From positions 1 through 22,732 of the forward strand of contig JBNGDW010000018.1 in assembly GCA_049975325.1 (NCBI GenBank): 22,732 nt of DNA, read 5' to 3'. The number at the start of each line of letters is the position of its first letter. The stretch's first letter is position 1. The translations under genes and the position numbers were made by a program. This DNA comes from JBNGDW01 sp049975325. Its GTDB lineage: Bacteria; Cloacimonadota; Cloacimonadia; JGIOTU-2; JBNGDW01. Under the pieces are notes generated by a model. That model did not search any database, had not been told where the DNA came from, and worked only from the letters and a program-made list of their open reading frames with translations. Below are positions 1-6,911 of this stretch, piece by piece.

Positions 1-916
1 GGTCTACACACGCCTCTCTACCTGCCTCTTTTATAACTTGGTTTATTTCTTCTTCTGCTTTTTTTACAAGTTCTTCAATCCTTCCTGGATGAATTCTGCC
101 ATCTGCGACAAGCCTTTCCAGAGCTAACTTTGCAATTTCTCTTCTGATGGGGTCAAATCCGGATAATACTACTGTTTCTGGCGTGTCATCCACGATAAGT
201 TCTATCCCTGTAAGATTTTCAAATGTCCGAATGTTTCTACCCTCTCTTCCTATGATTCTTCCTTTCATCTCTTCAGATGGGAGAGAGACAATGGAGACGC
301 ATGTTTCTATTGTATAATCAACGGCGGTACGCTGAATAGCTGTGGCGAGTATTTTGATTGCCTCTTGTTTTGCTTCAGACTTTGCATCATCAATGATGCT
401 TTTTCGAATTTTTGCCGCTTCAACCATTGCTTCCTGTTCAAATCTTTGGAGGAGTTTTTGTATTGCCTCATCTCTTGTCATCCCAGAGACTTTCACCAGT
501 TGAGCATTTTCCTGCTCCAACAAGAGATCAAGCTGCTTCGCTTTCTCATTCAGAGCATTCTGTTTTCGTTCCAGAAAACGCTCTTTATCTGTAACTGACT
601 GCTCTCGACGATCGAGTTTACTTAACCTTTCTTCGGTTGATGATAAGCGGTCTCGGTATCTTTTTTCTAATTCGTAAAGTTCATTTTTCCTCTTCTCGAT
701 TTCTTTTTCAAGCTCTGCCTGTTTTTTATACCACTCTTCTTTTACGGTCAGTTCAGCCTCTTTTTTGATTACTTTGGCTTCTACTTTAGCCTCTTCTTTT
801 ATTTTATTTGAGAGTTTTTTGGCGTTTTGGATTTGTTTTCTGGCAATAATTCTAAACAAGACCCAACCTACCAAAACACCAAGTAATATACCAATGATTA
901 TACTTGTTGTTTCCAT
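1..916 (-). CDS. rny: Ribonuclease Y, N-terminal part (runs off the left edge)
   Basis: RNase Y is a membrane-anchored endoribonuclease that starts mRNA decay. The 305 codons present begin METTSIIIGI, a membrane segment at about residues 4-24. A long charged coiled coil rich in Lys and Glu follows (about 25-200), then a KH RNA-binding domain with the motif GRIIGREGRN at about 218-227. The catalytic HD domain, which normally completes a protein of about 510 residues, lies outside the window, so catalysis cannot be checked. The ATG at 914-916 is chosen because GGAAAGG sits a few bases upstream. That ribosome-binding site lies directly behind the closing stem of the 6S RNA (end near 934), with no room for a separate promoter, so rny is probably read from the 6S or zapA transcript. 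Family assignment rests on the domain order and the KH motif and is secure. Confidence 0.95.
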   Translation of the reverse strand, partial: METTSIIIGILLGVLVGWVLFRIIARKQIQNAKKLSNKIKEEAKVEAKVIKKEAELTVKEEWYKKQAELEKEIEKRKNELYELEKRYRDRLSSTEERLSKLDRREQSVTDKERFLERKQNALNEKAKQLDLLLEQENAQLVKVSGMTRDEAIQKLLQRFEQEAMVEAAKIRKSIIDDAKSEAKQEAIKILATAIQRTAVDYTIETCVSIVSLPSEEMKGRIIGREGRNIRTFENLTGIELIVDDTPETVVLSGFDPIRREIAKLALERLVADGRIHPGRIEELVKKAEEEINQVIKEAGREACVD

Positions 917-933
917 CTTTATCCTTTCCATAG

Positions 934-1112
934 AAAAAGGCCTGTTGCTGCCGTGTAGCAAGTTGCTTTTGAAGCTTGATTTGCAAGAGGGGAATTCTAT
1001 AGCTACTTTGTGAGTCCCACTGCAATGTGGGCATTCACGCCATACCTAATTGAACTCCCAGCTTAGACAGGTTAGCCCAAAGCGACTTTGCTATCACGAA
1101 CAGCTCAGGCCA
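934..1112 (-). ncRNA. ssrS: 6S RNA
   Basis: 6S RNA mimics an open promoter and sequesters the housekeeping RNA polymerase. No protein fits this gap, but the minus strand folds into the 6S architecture. The ends GGCCUG (1106-1111) and CAGGCC (939-944) pair. The closing stem continues with GCUGUUCGUG against CACGGCAGC (one bulged U), UAGCAA against UUGCUA, and GCUUUGGGCU against AGCUUCAAAGC-like sequence. An unpaired central bubble follows, then GGGAGUUC paired with GAAUUCCC, and a terminal hairpin with CCCAC/GUGGG. Total length, about 175 nt, is typical. The position directly downstream of zapA is the well-known conserved location of ssrS. A UUUUU tract follows the closing stem. Exact ends are estimated. 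Confidence 0.88.
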
Positions 1113-1115
1113 TAA

Positions 1116-1144
1116 AATCTATTAAAACAGGATGCCAACAACAA
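1116..1144 (-). promoter_or_regulatory. Candidate sigma70-type promoter of 6S RNA
   Basis: On the minus strand TTGTTG (1139-1144) is followed after 17 bases by TAGATT (1116-1121). Initiation 6-8 bases later would fall at about 1108-1114, which agrees with the 5' end predicted from the 6S closing stem. The elements are only moderate matches, so the agreement of position is the main support. Confidence 0.45.
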
Positions 1145-1162
1145 GGGAAAGGAATAAAATGA

Positions 1163-1453
1163 CTATCTTGTGGACACTCTATCTGCCTCCGGTAAGAATG
1201 AATCTAATTTTTTCAATATTCTGTTACCATAGTTAGTAATATAACTTATCTGCTTTTCTTTGTCAAGGATTTCTTCAATTAGATTCAATCCGCAAAGGAT
1301 TGCCAGTTTATATTTAGAATCTATTTGTACAACATTATTCAACTCGGATAGTTTGCTGTCCAGGTATTGAGCGTATCTTTGTATATCTTCTGGAGTTGCA
1401 TCTCCAGATATTGAATATTCATCTCCAAAGATATGGACTGTCACATCAGCCAT
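1163..1453 (-). CDS. zapA: Cell division protein ZapA
   Basis: ZapA binds FtsZ and stabilises the Z-ring at midcell. The 96-residue protein has the usual layout: an N-terminal beta segment (VTVHIFGDEYSISGDATPED) with the family's short G-x-x-Y-x-[IL]-x-G-like pattern, then a helix carrying YAQYLDSKL, then a long C-terminal coiled-coil helix. Length matches the family (about 90-110). The start is supported by AAAGGA seven bases before the ATG. It lies 17 bases after a small coiled-coil gene resembling ZapB, at the end of the infC-rpmI-rplT-pheST operon, and directly upstream of the 6S RNA. This zapA-ssrS order is conserved in many bacteria and supports both calls. Confidence 0.9.
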   Translation of the reverse strand: MADVTVHIFGDEYSISGDATPEDIQRYAQYLDSKLSELNNVVQIDSKYKLAILCGLNLIEEILDKEKQISYITNYGNRILKKLDSFLPEADRVSTR

Positions 1454-1470
1454 GATATATTCCTTTTGGG

Positions 1471-1812
1471 CTAATTTTTGCTTCCAAGCAAATTATCGAT
1501 AGCATAGATAAGGGAGTCAACCCGGCTATCTATTTCTGAGACATATGTCTCATACTGTTTATAGTCTTCTCCCCTTTCTGCTAATTTTTCATTTAACTCA
1601 GCAACTTGCTGTTTATACTTTCCCAGCTCTGCCTCAAGTTCTTTTATACGGCTAGCTGATTGCTCTTCACGCAGAACAAGGTCATTATATTTATTTTTTA
1701 TTTCATGATTTTCTTTAACTTTTTCACGATATTCATTTTCTAGAATTCTATATTTTGAAATCAGTCTCTCTATTTTTTCTTCTATTTGCTCAAAGACCGA
1801 AAGATCCATCAT
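1471..1812 (-). CDS. zapB: ZapB-like coiled-coil cell division protein
   Basis: This 113-residue protein is almost entirely predicted coiled coil: heptad-like runs of Leu/Ile with Glu and Lys from about residue 5 to 85, for example IEEKIERLISKYRILENEY and ASRIKELEAELGKYKQQ. It has no membrane segment or catalytic motif. In E. coli ZapB is a small coiled-coil protein that bridges ZapA-decorated Z-rings and the nucleoid. A short coiled-coil gene between pheT and zapA is a recurrent arrangement outside the proteobacteria, so a ZapB-like role is inferred from structure and neighbours rather than from diagnostic residues. Its ATG overlaps the pheT stop by four bases (ATGA), which implies translational coupling. 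Sequence similarity to E. coli ZapB itself cannot be judged by eye. Confidence 0.65.
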   Translation of the reverse strand: MMDLSVFEQIEEKIERLISKYRILENEYREKVKENHEIKNKYNDLVLREEQSASRIKELEAELGKYKQQVAELNEKLAERGEDYKQYETYVSEIDSRVDSLIYAIDNLLGSKN

Positions 1813-4205
1813 TTCTGCCTTACTTCAATTTTTAACTCAGTTTGTAATTTCTTTATAATTTTGTCAAATAATTTATCAACATATTCATCAGTTAAAGTTT
1901 GCTTAGGTGATTGGAAGGTAATATGAAAAGCCAGGCTCCGAAAGCCCTTTTTGATCTGTTTGCCCGTAAAGACATCGAAAAGCTTAACATCTTTTATAAT
2001 ATCGGGTTTTACAGAGCGGATGGCTGATTCAATTTCCGCAGCTGAGAGGTCTGCGGGAGAGATTAGAGCAATATCTCGCGTGAGGGGTGGAAATTTTATA
2101 AGAGGAGAATAGGTTTTCTCGGTTTTTGGTATGAGTTGAAGTAGCTTGGTTATATTGAGATTAAACAGGCGAACAGATGGCCCGATATCAAAGTTTCTGC
2201 ATACCTCCTGATTAAGCACACCCAATGAGCCTACAGAAGTATCATTTACAATTATTTCTGCCGCTTGATCTTGCAGATAAAAGGGTTCTCGTGAGGATAT
2301 AAACCGAACATTTTCTACGCGTAATATCTTTAGTAGAGATTCGATTATCCCTTTTACATCAAAAAAAGAGGATTCCTCTGATTTTTGTGTCCAGTGGAAT
2401 GGAGAAGCGTTACCTACAATAATGCCTGTCAAAAAATATGGTTCAAACGTTAAATCCGCATCTTCTGCCCAGTATACTTTATTAAGTTCGAAAAGTTTGA
2501 AATCTTCATAATTCTGGGATAGATTAAGAGCAGCGTTGTTAAGCAAATTTGGTATTAGGGATGTTCGCAAGATTGAAAAATGTTCGCCAGGTGGATTTGC
2601 AAGTTCAATAGCCTGTCGTCGGGGATCTTCAGAAGGAAGAAGCAGTTTATCAAAATAGGAGGGTGATGTAAAGCTTAGGTTACACACTTCAAAAAATCCG
2701 ATTTCAACCAGATGAGTAAGTATTTTTCGAAAGGTTCGATTCTGCCATCTGTTTTCTATATGGGGAATAAAATAGGGAGAGATTATGTTTTGGTAGCCAT
2801 AGGCTCGAGCAATCTCCTCAATAAGGTCTATTTCCTCTTTTATATCGGGACGAAATGTAGGAGCGGTTACAGAGAGTATGTCTTCTTTTTCATTTATGGT
2901 AAATTCAAATCTCTCGAGATAAGAACATATTTCTGGAGTTGTAAGTTGGGTTGCCAATATTTTATTTACTCGCTCAGGTCGTAAAGAGATGGTAGGTGGC
3001 AAAATCTTTTTTGGATATTTATCAACGATATCCTGGCATATTTCTCCTCCGGCGGTTTCCTGGATAAGCTGTGCCACTCTGTTTACAATTTCTTCTAAGC
3101 GATTTGGCTCTGTCCCTCGTTCGTATCGGTAAGATGCGTCTGTAGAAACACCAAGGCTGATAGAGCTTTTTCGTATATTTTGTGGTTTGAAATAGGCGCA
3201 TTCTATTATAACATTTTTTGTAGTTGGCAGTATACTACTATAAGAAGAGCCCATTATTCCGGCTAGGGCAATTGGTTTTTCAGGGTCTGTGATCAGCAAA
3301 TTTTCTGAGTTAAGCGTATATTCATTTCCATTTAGAAGAGTGATTTTTTCTCCTTCTTTAGCCGTTCTAATTATGATTTTATGCTGGGCGATTTGGTCAA
3401 AATCGAATGCGTGAATCGGCTGGCCATATTCTAACATCACATAATTGGTAATATCTACCACATTATTGATTGGCCGGAGTCCACATGCCCGTAACCTTGC
3501 TTGAATCCAGAGTGGGGACGGTTTAAGCGTGATATTTTTCACCAGACGGGCACAGTATCTTGGGCATAAGTCTGGATTCTGTATTTCTACTGAAATGAAT
3601 TTCTCGGTGGGGGGTTGAGTTTCGTTGAAACTGATTTTAGGCTTTGAATAGGTTGTATTTAGCATAGCAGCAACTTCTCTAGCAATACCGAACATTCCCA
3701 ATAAATCAGGGCGGTTAGGTGTCACTTCTACTTCTATTATAGTGTCGTCAAGGTGTAATGCTTTTTTGATTGGAGTTCCAGGCGAAATATTTTCAGGTAG
3801 TACCATTACTCCAGAATGATCTTCAGAAATTCCTAATTCTTTTTCTGAGCATATCATTCCAAGCGATAGGACATCGTGTATCTCAATCTGGGATATAGGT
3901 TTTCCTTCGATACAAGCCCCTACTTTTGCAACTGGTACAATTATGTCTTCTTTTATATTAGGAGCGCCACAGACAATACTGAGAGTTTTTCCGCTTCCTA
4001 TATCTACCTGACATACTTTTAAATGCTTTGTCCTTGGATGGGGGCTGATAGAAAATACTTTTCCCGCCACAATATTTTCATATTTCTCCTCTTGAGAAGT
4101 TATTGATTCTACTTCTAAGCCAAAGATTGTAAGTTCATTACAATACTCTTCTATGGGACGAGTTAACCGCACAAAATCTTTTAGCCAATTATAACTTATT
4201 TTCAT
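1809..4205 (-). CDS. pheT: Phenylalanine--tRNA ligase beta subunit
   Basis: PheT pairs with PheS as an (alpha-beta)2 enzyme that charges tRNA-Phe. The 798 residues are normal for the bacterial long form. The order is: N-terminal MKISYNWLKDFV; an EMAP-II/Trbp111-like tRNA-binding domain at about 40-150 (HPRTKHLKVCQVDIG, IVCGAPN); a B3/B4 editing region with VEVTPNRPDLLGMFGIARE and RPINNVVDITNYVMLEYGQP; a B5 domain; a catalytic-like core; and a C-terminal anticodon-binding FDX-ACB domain at about 705-798 (FPPLTRDIALI, DVKLFDVFTGKQI). It starts 21 bases after pheS ends. The Shine-Dalgarno is weak (AAGAAAC), suggesting coupling with pheS. No truncation or frameshift is seen. Confidence 0.97.
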   Translation of the reverse strand: MKISYNWLKDFVRLTRPIEEYCNELTIFGLEVESITSQEEKYENIVAGKVFSISPHPRTKHLKVCQVDIGSGKTLSIVCGAPNIKEDIIVPVAKVGACIEGKPISQIEIHDVLSLGMICSEKELGISEDHSGVMVLPENISPGTPIKKALHLDDTIIEVEVTPNRPDLLGMFGIAREVAAMLNTTYSKPKISFNETQPPTEKFISVEIQNPDLCPRYCARLVKNITLKPSPLWIQARLRACGLRPINNVVDITNYVMLEYGQPIHAFDFDQIAQHKIIIRTAKEGEKITLLNGNEYTLNSENLLITDPEKPIALAGIMGSSYSSILPTTKNVIIECAYFKPQNIRKSSISLGVSTDASYRYERGTEPNRLEEIVNRVAQLIQETAGGEICQDIVDKYPKKILPPTISLRPERVNKILATQLTTPEICSYLERFEFTINEKEDILSVTAPTFRPDIKEEIDLIEEIARAYGYQNIISPYFIPHIENRWQNRTFRKILTHLVEIGFFEVCNLSFTSPSYFDKLLLPSEDPRRQAIELANPPGEHFSILRTSLIPNLLNNAALNLSQNYEDFKLFELNKVYWAEDADLTFEPYFLTGIIVGNASPFHWTQKSEESSFFDVKGIIESLLKILRVENVRFISSREPFYLQDQAAEIIVNDTSVGSLGVLNQEVCRNFDIGPSVRLFNLNITKLLQLIPKTEKTYSPLIKFPPLTRDIALISPADLSAAEIESAIRSVKPDIIKDVKLFDVFTGKQIKKGFRSLAFHITFQSPKQTLTDEYVDKLFDKIIKKLQTELKIEVRQK

Positions 4206-4226
4206 ATGTAAGTCTGTTTCTTTATA

Positions 4227-5255
4227 TCAGATAAACTGCTGCAAAAATCTAAGGTCATTGGTATAAAGCATCCGGATATCTGGTATATTATAACGGAGTA
4301 GTACGATTCTTTCTATACCTACCCCGAATGCAAATCCTGTAAACTTTTCTGGCTCGTAGTTTACTTGCTTGAGCACTGCAGGATGCACCATTCCAGCACC
4401 GGCAATTTCTAACCAGCCCTTTTTCTTACAGAGAGTGCATCCTTGACCTTTACACCTTATGCACTGAATGTCCACTTCTGCACTAGGTTCGGTGAAGGGG
4501 AAGAAATGCGGTCGAAAGCGGGATTGGACATCTTTGCCAAATAACTGTTTAAGGAAGGCATCAAATGTGCTTTTCAAGTCTGAAAAGGTGACATTTTTGT
4601 CTACAACCAAGCCTTCTACTTGATGAAATACCGGCGAGTGTGAAGCATCTGGCTTATCATTGCGATAGCATCTACCTGGCGATATAATACGAATAGGAGG
4701 TGGGTATTGTTCCATTACGCGAATCTGGACCGGGGAGGTTTGAGTTCTAAGGAGTTTACCATTTTTGAGATAAAAGGTATCACTTAGTTCTCGTGCTGGA
4801 TGCCACTCCGGGGTATTGAGCGCATCAAAATTGTAATATTCAGTTTCAATTTCTGGACCTCCCGCTATCTCAAATCCCATCCTGATAAATATCTCTTCTA
4901 TTTCTTCCATTACCTGAAAGAGGATATGTCTTGCTCCAACTTGAACATTCTTTCCAGGCATAGTAATATCAATAGGTTCTCCCTTTAGCTTCTTTTTTTC
5001 CGATTTAAACTGCAGTTCTGCCTTCTTTTTTTCTAAGATGTCTTTTATCTTATTTTTTGTCTGATTAAGCAAGTTGCCAAACTCTGGTCTTTGATGTGGA
5101 GGAAGGGTTCCAACTTGGCTTAAGAGGTTGGATAAGGTGCTTTTTCTTCCCAGATATTTTATACGGAGAACTTCTAATTCCTTAAGATCTTCGCACTGTT
5201 CAATCTCTTTTACAGCCTCTTTTCCAATAATTTGAATCTTTTCTTTTTCTATCAT
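4227..5255 (-). CDS. pheS: Phenylalanine--tRNA ligase alpha subunit
   Basis: PheS is the catalytic subunit that activates phenylalanine. The 342 residues comprise an N-terminal coiled coil (about 1-90) and a class II synthetase core. Motif 2 is seen in GRCYRNDKPDASHSPVFHQ, the substrate region in FFPFTEPSAEVD, and motif 3 in FAFGVGIERIVLLRY. A four-cysteine insertion, CIRCKGQGCTLC (C-x2-C-x4-C-x2-C), lies before GAGMVHP, as in many PheS from anaerobes, and could bind zinc. The start lies 10 bases after the rplT stop with no purine-rich ribosome-binding site in the gap, so translation is probably coupled to rplT. This is unusual for an essential synthetase but fits the operon order infC-rpmI-rplT-pheS-pheT. 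Confidence 0.97.
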   Translation of the reverse strand: MIEKEKIQIIGKEAVKEIEQCEDLKELEVLRIKYLGRKSTLSNLLSQVGTLPPHQRPEFGNLLNQTKNKIKDILEKKKAELQFKSEKKKLKGEPIDITMPGKNVQVGARHILFQVMEEIEEIFIRMGFEIAGGPEIETEYYNFDALNTPEWHPARELSDTFYLKNGKLLRTQTSPVQIRVMEQYPPPIRIISPGRCYRNDKPDASHSPVFHQVEGLVVDKNVTFSDLKSTFDAFLKQLFGKDVQSRFRPHFFPFTEPSAEVDIQCIRCKGQGCTLCKKKGWLEIAGAGMVHPAVLKQVNYEPEKFTGFAFGVGIERIVLLRYNIPDIRMLYTNDLRFLQQFI

Positions 5256-5265
5256 AGATGAGAGT

Positions 5266-5625
5266 TTATTTTATATTTAGTTTCTTTTTTACTGAATTTG
5301 CTAAATCAGCGAAACCATTTGGATCATTAGCTGCTAATCCAGCCAGCATTTTTCGATTAATATCTACATTGAGAGCCTTAAGTCCATGCATAAATTGGTT
5401 GTAGCTAAGGCCATGTTCATGAGCAGCGGCATTTATTCTAATAATCCATAGCCTTCTAAATTCTCGTTTTTTAGCCTTACGATCGCGATAGGCATACTGC
5501 CAACTTTTTTCTACTGATTCGCGTCCAAGTCGGAGCAGTTTTCGGCTTCCGCGATATCCTTTTGTATGTTTTAAAATCTCCTTTCGTCTTCTATGAGACG
5601 CCGGTTTGTTTGTTACTCGTGTCAT
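5266..5625 (-). CDS. rplT: Large ribosomal subunit protein bL20
   Basis: bL20 binds 23S rRNA early in 50S assembly. In E. coli and B. subtilis it also represses its own operon. The 119-residue sequence has the typical very basic N-terminal tail (MTRVTNKPASHRRRKEILK), the AKGYRGSR-like segment KGYRGSRKLLRLG, RRLWIIRINAAAHEHGLSY in the core, and a C-terminal domain with LNRKMLA-type sequence (DINRKMLAGLA). Length is normal. The ATG follows GAGGAG at five bases. The gap from rpmI, 179 bases, is longer than usual and holds two possible hairpins, which could serve for autoregulation. No sequence defects are seen. Confidence 0.97.
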   Translation of the reverse strand: MTRVTNKPASHRRRKEILKHTKGYRGSRKLLRLGRESVEKSWQYAYRDRKAKKREFRRLWIIRINAAAHEHGLSYNQFMHGLKALNVDINRKMLAGLAANDPNGFADLANSVKKKLNIK

Positions 5626-5804
5626 TGTAACTCCTCTTCTGAAAATTACTTATTATTTATTTTTCTTGATTCTGAACCGCAAATTCTGTGTCTGAGAGGT
5701 CACTTTTCCGCTCCCAACAAAACCATAATCTTTTACTAAATGAAGGAGAGCGATATAAGAAGAAAATTATTTCTATACTTTGTTTTCAATGTGTTGCATC
5801 ACTT
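5626..5804 (-). promoter_or_regulatory. Structured rpmI-rplT intercistronic region
   Basis: This 179-base spacer holds no convincing ORF. Two inverted repeats are visible on the minus strand. One is a hairpin directly at the rpmI stop (about 5794-5815, GCATCA/TGATGC). The other is CGCTCTC (5746-5752) paired with GGGAGCG (5709-5715) across a 30-base loop. A role as the L20 autoregulatory operator is possible because L20 is known to repress this operon through RNA structure, but that is inference. Confidence 0.35.
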
Positions 5805-5999
5805 CTATGATGCCAACATTTTTCTCACACGTTTTCTATCCTCTGATGCTATGAGTCCACCTTTGCGGAGTCGGGTTTTCTGTTTCCGCGATTTTTTGGT
5901 CATAAAGTGTCCTCGATAGGCTTTATTGCGTTTAATTTTACCTTTTGCAGTGGTAGAAAACCTTTTGGCTGCTGCCCGTCTTGTTTTTATTTTTGGCAT
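5805..5999 (-). CDS. rpmI: Large ribosomal subunit protein bL35
   Basis: bL35 is a small basic 50S protein. The 64 residues match the family throughout: MPKIKTRRAAAKRF at the start, GKIKRNKAYRGHF, then TKKSRKQKTRLRKG and a C-terminal segment ending RVRKMLAS. Length is normal (about 64-66). AGGAGA lies seven bases before the ATG. It follows infC after 15 bases, in the standard infC-rpmI-rplT order. It contributes to no known pathway outside the ribosome. Confidence 0.97.
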   Translation of the reverse strand: MPKIKTRRAAAKRFSTTAKGKIKRNKAYRGHFMTKKSRKQKTRLRKGGLIASEDRKRVRKMLAS

Positions 6000-6014
6000 A
6001 TATTCTCCTACTGA

Positions 6015-6563
6015 TTATTTACTTTTGGGAGTGAAAAACGCTATCAGAAATCTGCCTTCCATTTGGGGGTCACTTTCGATTGCACCATAGCCTTGAAGGT
6101 CGTTTTTTAGCCGTTCTATAATTTGGTAGCCGAATTCCTTGTGTAGCATTTGCCTGCCACGAAACCAGATAGTGATTTTTACTTTACTGCCCTTTTCCAG
6201 AAATTTTTTGATATGATTGAGTTTGAAATTATAATCATGTTCATCAGTATTTGGTCGAAATTTAACTTCTTTCAGCTGCGTTGACTTCTGTTTTTTCTTT
6301 GCTTCTTTAGCTTTTTTTTCTTCTTCAAACAAGAATTTGCTATAGTCAATGATTTTGCATACAGGTGGATGGGCTTCAGGAGCAATTTCAACTAAATCAA
6401 GTCCGTACTCATTTGCTTTTCGCAGTGCCTCGTCCCTGGGAACTATTCCAAGTGATTCTCCCTGTGGCCCAATCAGGCGTACACGATTAGCTCGTATTTG
6501 ATTATTAGTTCGACGGTATTTTATCTTTATTTTTACCGGCGATTTTTTAGGTCCTTGTCGCAT
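6015..6563 (-). CDS. infC: Translation initiation factor IF-3
   Basis: IF-3 binds the 30S subunit, prevents premature 50S joining and checks start codons. With the start at 6563 the protein has 182 residues, a normal length. The N-terminal domain has NNQIRANRVRLIGPQGESLGI and EIAPEAHPPVCKIIDY. A Lys-rich linker follows, then the C-terminal domain with KEVKFRPNTDEHDYNFKL and IWFRGRQMLHKEFG. The frame stays open upstream to an ATG at 6608, but that stretch is the attenuator-like hairpin and would add an unrelated N-terminus. GGAGG at 6576-6580 lies 12 bases before the chosen ATG and 9 bases before an in-frame AUA (6564-6566). Because infC often uses a rare start codon (AUU in E. coli) for autoregulation, AUA remains a possible start. 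Confidence 0.95.
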   Translation of the reverse strand: MRQGPKKSPVKIKIKYRRTNNQIRANRVRLIGPQGESLGIVPRDEALRKANEYGLDLVEIAPEAHPPVCKIIDYSKFLFEEEKKAKEAKKKQKSTQLKEVKFRPNTDEHDYNFKLNHIKKFLEKGSKVKITIWFRGRQMLHKEFGYQIIERLKNDLQGYGAIESDPQMEGRFLIAFFTPKSK

Positions 6564-6582
6564 TATATCTTTGCACCTCCAT

Positions 6583-6611
6583 AAAAAAGATGAGCAACTG
6601 CGGCTCATCTT
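6583..6611 (-). terminator. Attenuator-like hairpin in the infC leader
   Basis: On the minus strand AAGATGAGC (6603-6611) pairs perfectly with GCTCATCTT (6587-6595) around the seven-base loop CGCAGTT (6596-6602). It runs straight into a U tract (6583-6588), the form of an intrinsic terminator. It ends only a few bases before the infC ribosome-binding site, so it would act on infC expression rather than end the upstream pckA unit. In B. subtilis infC-rpmI-rplT is controlled by L20-dependent leader attenuation, which is a plausible model here. Confidence 0.75.
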
Positions 6612-6631
6612 AATTTTAAGATTTTATTATA

Positions 6632-6663
6632 ACCTTATTAGTAACCGCTTGGCACTATAAGGT
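6632..6663 (-). promoter_or_regulatory. Leader hairpin upstream of the infC attenuator
   Basis: The minus-strand arms ACCTTAT (6657-6663) and ATAAGGT (6632-6638) pair over seven bases. The inner segments AGTGCC and GGTTACT (one bulge) extend the helix to an AAGC loop. Just upstream, AACTGCG (6670-6676) is exactly complementary to the attenuator loop CGCAGTT. The leader can therefore form a hairpin flanked by a long-range helix or pseudoknot. Function is inferred only. Confidence 0.5.
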
Positions 6664-6691
6664 GGGACACGCAGTTCACTTATATACAAAA

Positions 6692-6718
6692 AGTATAAAC
6701 TTAATAAAACTAAGTCAA
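6692..6718 (-). promoter_or_regulatory. infC: Candidate infC operon promoter
   Basis: On the minus strand TTGACT (6713-6718) precedes TATACT (6692-6697) with a 15-base spacer. A 17-base spacer gives the weaker TACTTT. Initiation would fall at about 6683-6686, leaving a leader of about 120 bases that contains the hairpins and the attenuator. The short spacer lowers confidence. Confidence 0.5.
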
Positions 6719-6826
6719 GTTTTAATTAGCCCTTAACTGGGCAACAAGCGTTAAAGCAGCCTACTCTCTACATTCACTCCTTTACTACTGAAAGACATAT
6801 GCATTTTTAATGCCTGCTAATTTTTC

Positions 6827-6839
6827 CCGCCAGCTGGCG
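6827..6839. repeat. Dispersed GC-rich palindrome, copy 1
   Basis: The bases CCGCCAGCTGGCG contain the perfect 12-base palindrome CGCCAGCTGGCG. They stand out sharply from the AT-rich surroundings and are followed by AATTTAATT. The same core, with variable centre, recurs at 6859-6902, 18613-18627 and 20395-20412. Confidence 0.75.
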
Positions 6840-6858
6840 AATTTAATTCAACATTCAA

Positions 6859-6902
6859 AAACTTGTCCGCCCACTGGCGGAAACTTGTCCGCCCACCGGC
6901 GG
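6859..6902. repeat. Tandem 22-bp repeat containing the dispersed palindrome, copies 2 and 3
   Basis: Two adjacent 22-base units (6859-6880 and 6881-6902) begin AAACTTGTCCGCCCAC and end GGCGG. They differ at one base (T or C at unit position 17). Each contains the arms TCCGCC and GGCGGA and could form a small hairpin. On the minus strand the second-read hairpin is followed by CAAGTTTTT, so the pair could also help end pckA transcripts. Confidence 0.85.
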
Positions 6903-6911
6903 ATTACGCAT

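Noticed and set aside
852..1034. 60-codon minus-strand frame next to rny
   Set aside because: It overlaps the 6S RNA and the rny start, and its translation has no family character.
6657..6680. T-box-like string (AAGGTGGGACACGCAG) on the plus strand near a phenylalanyl-tRNA synthetase operon
   Set aside because: It is on the opposite strand to infC-pheST, no plus-strand gene follows, and no Stem I or paired terminator is seen. The likeness to the T-box core is partial.
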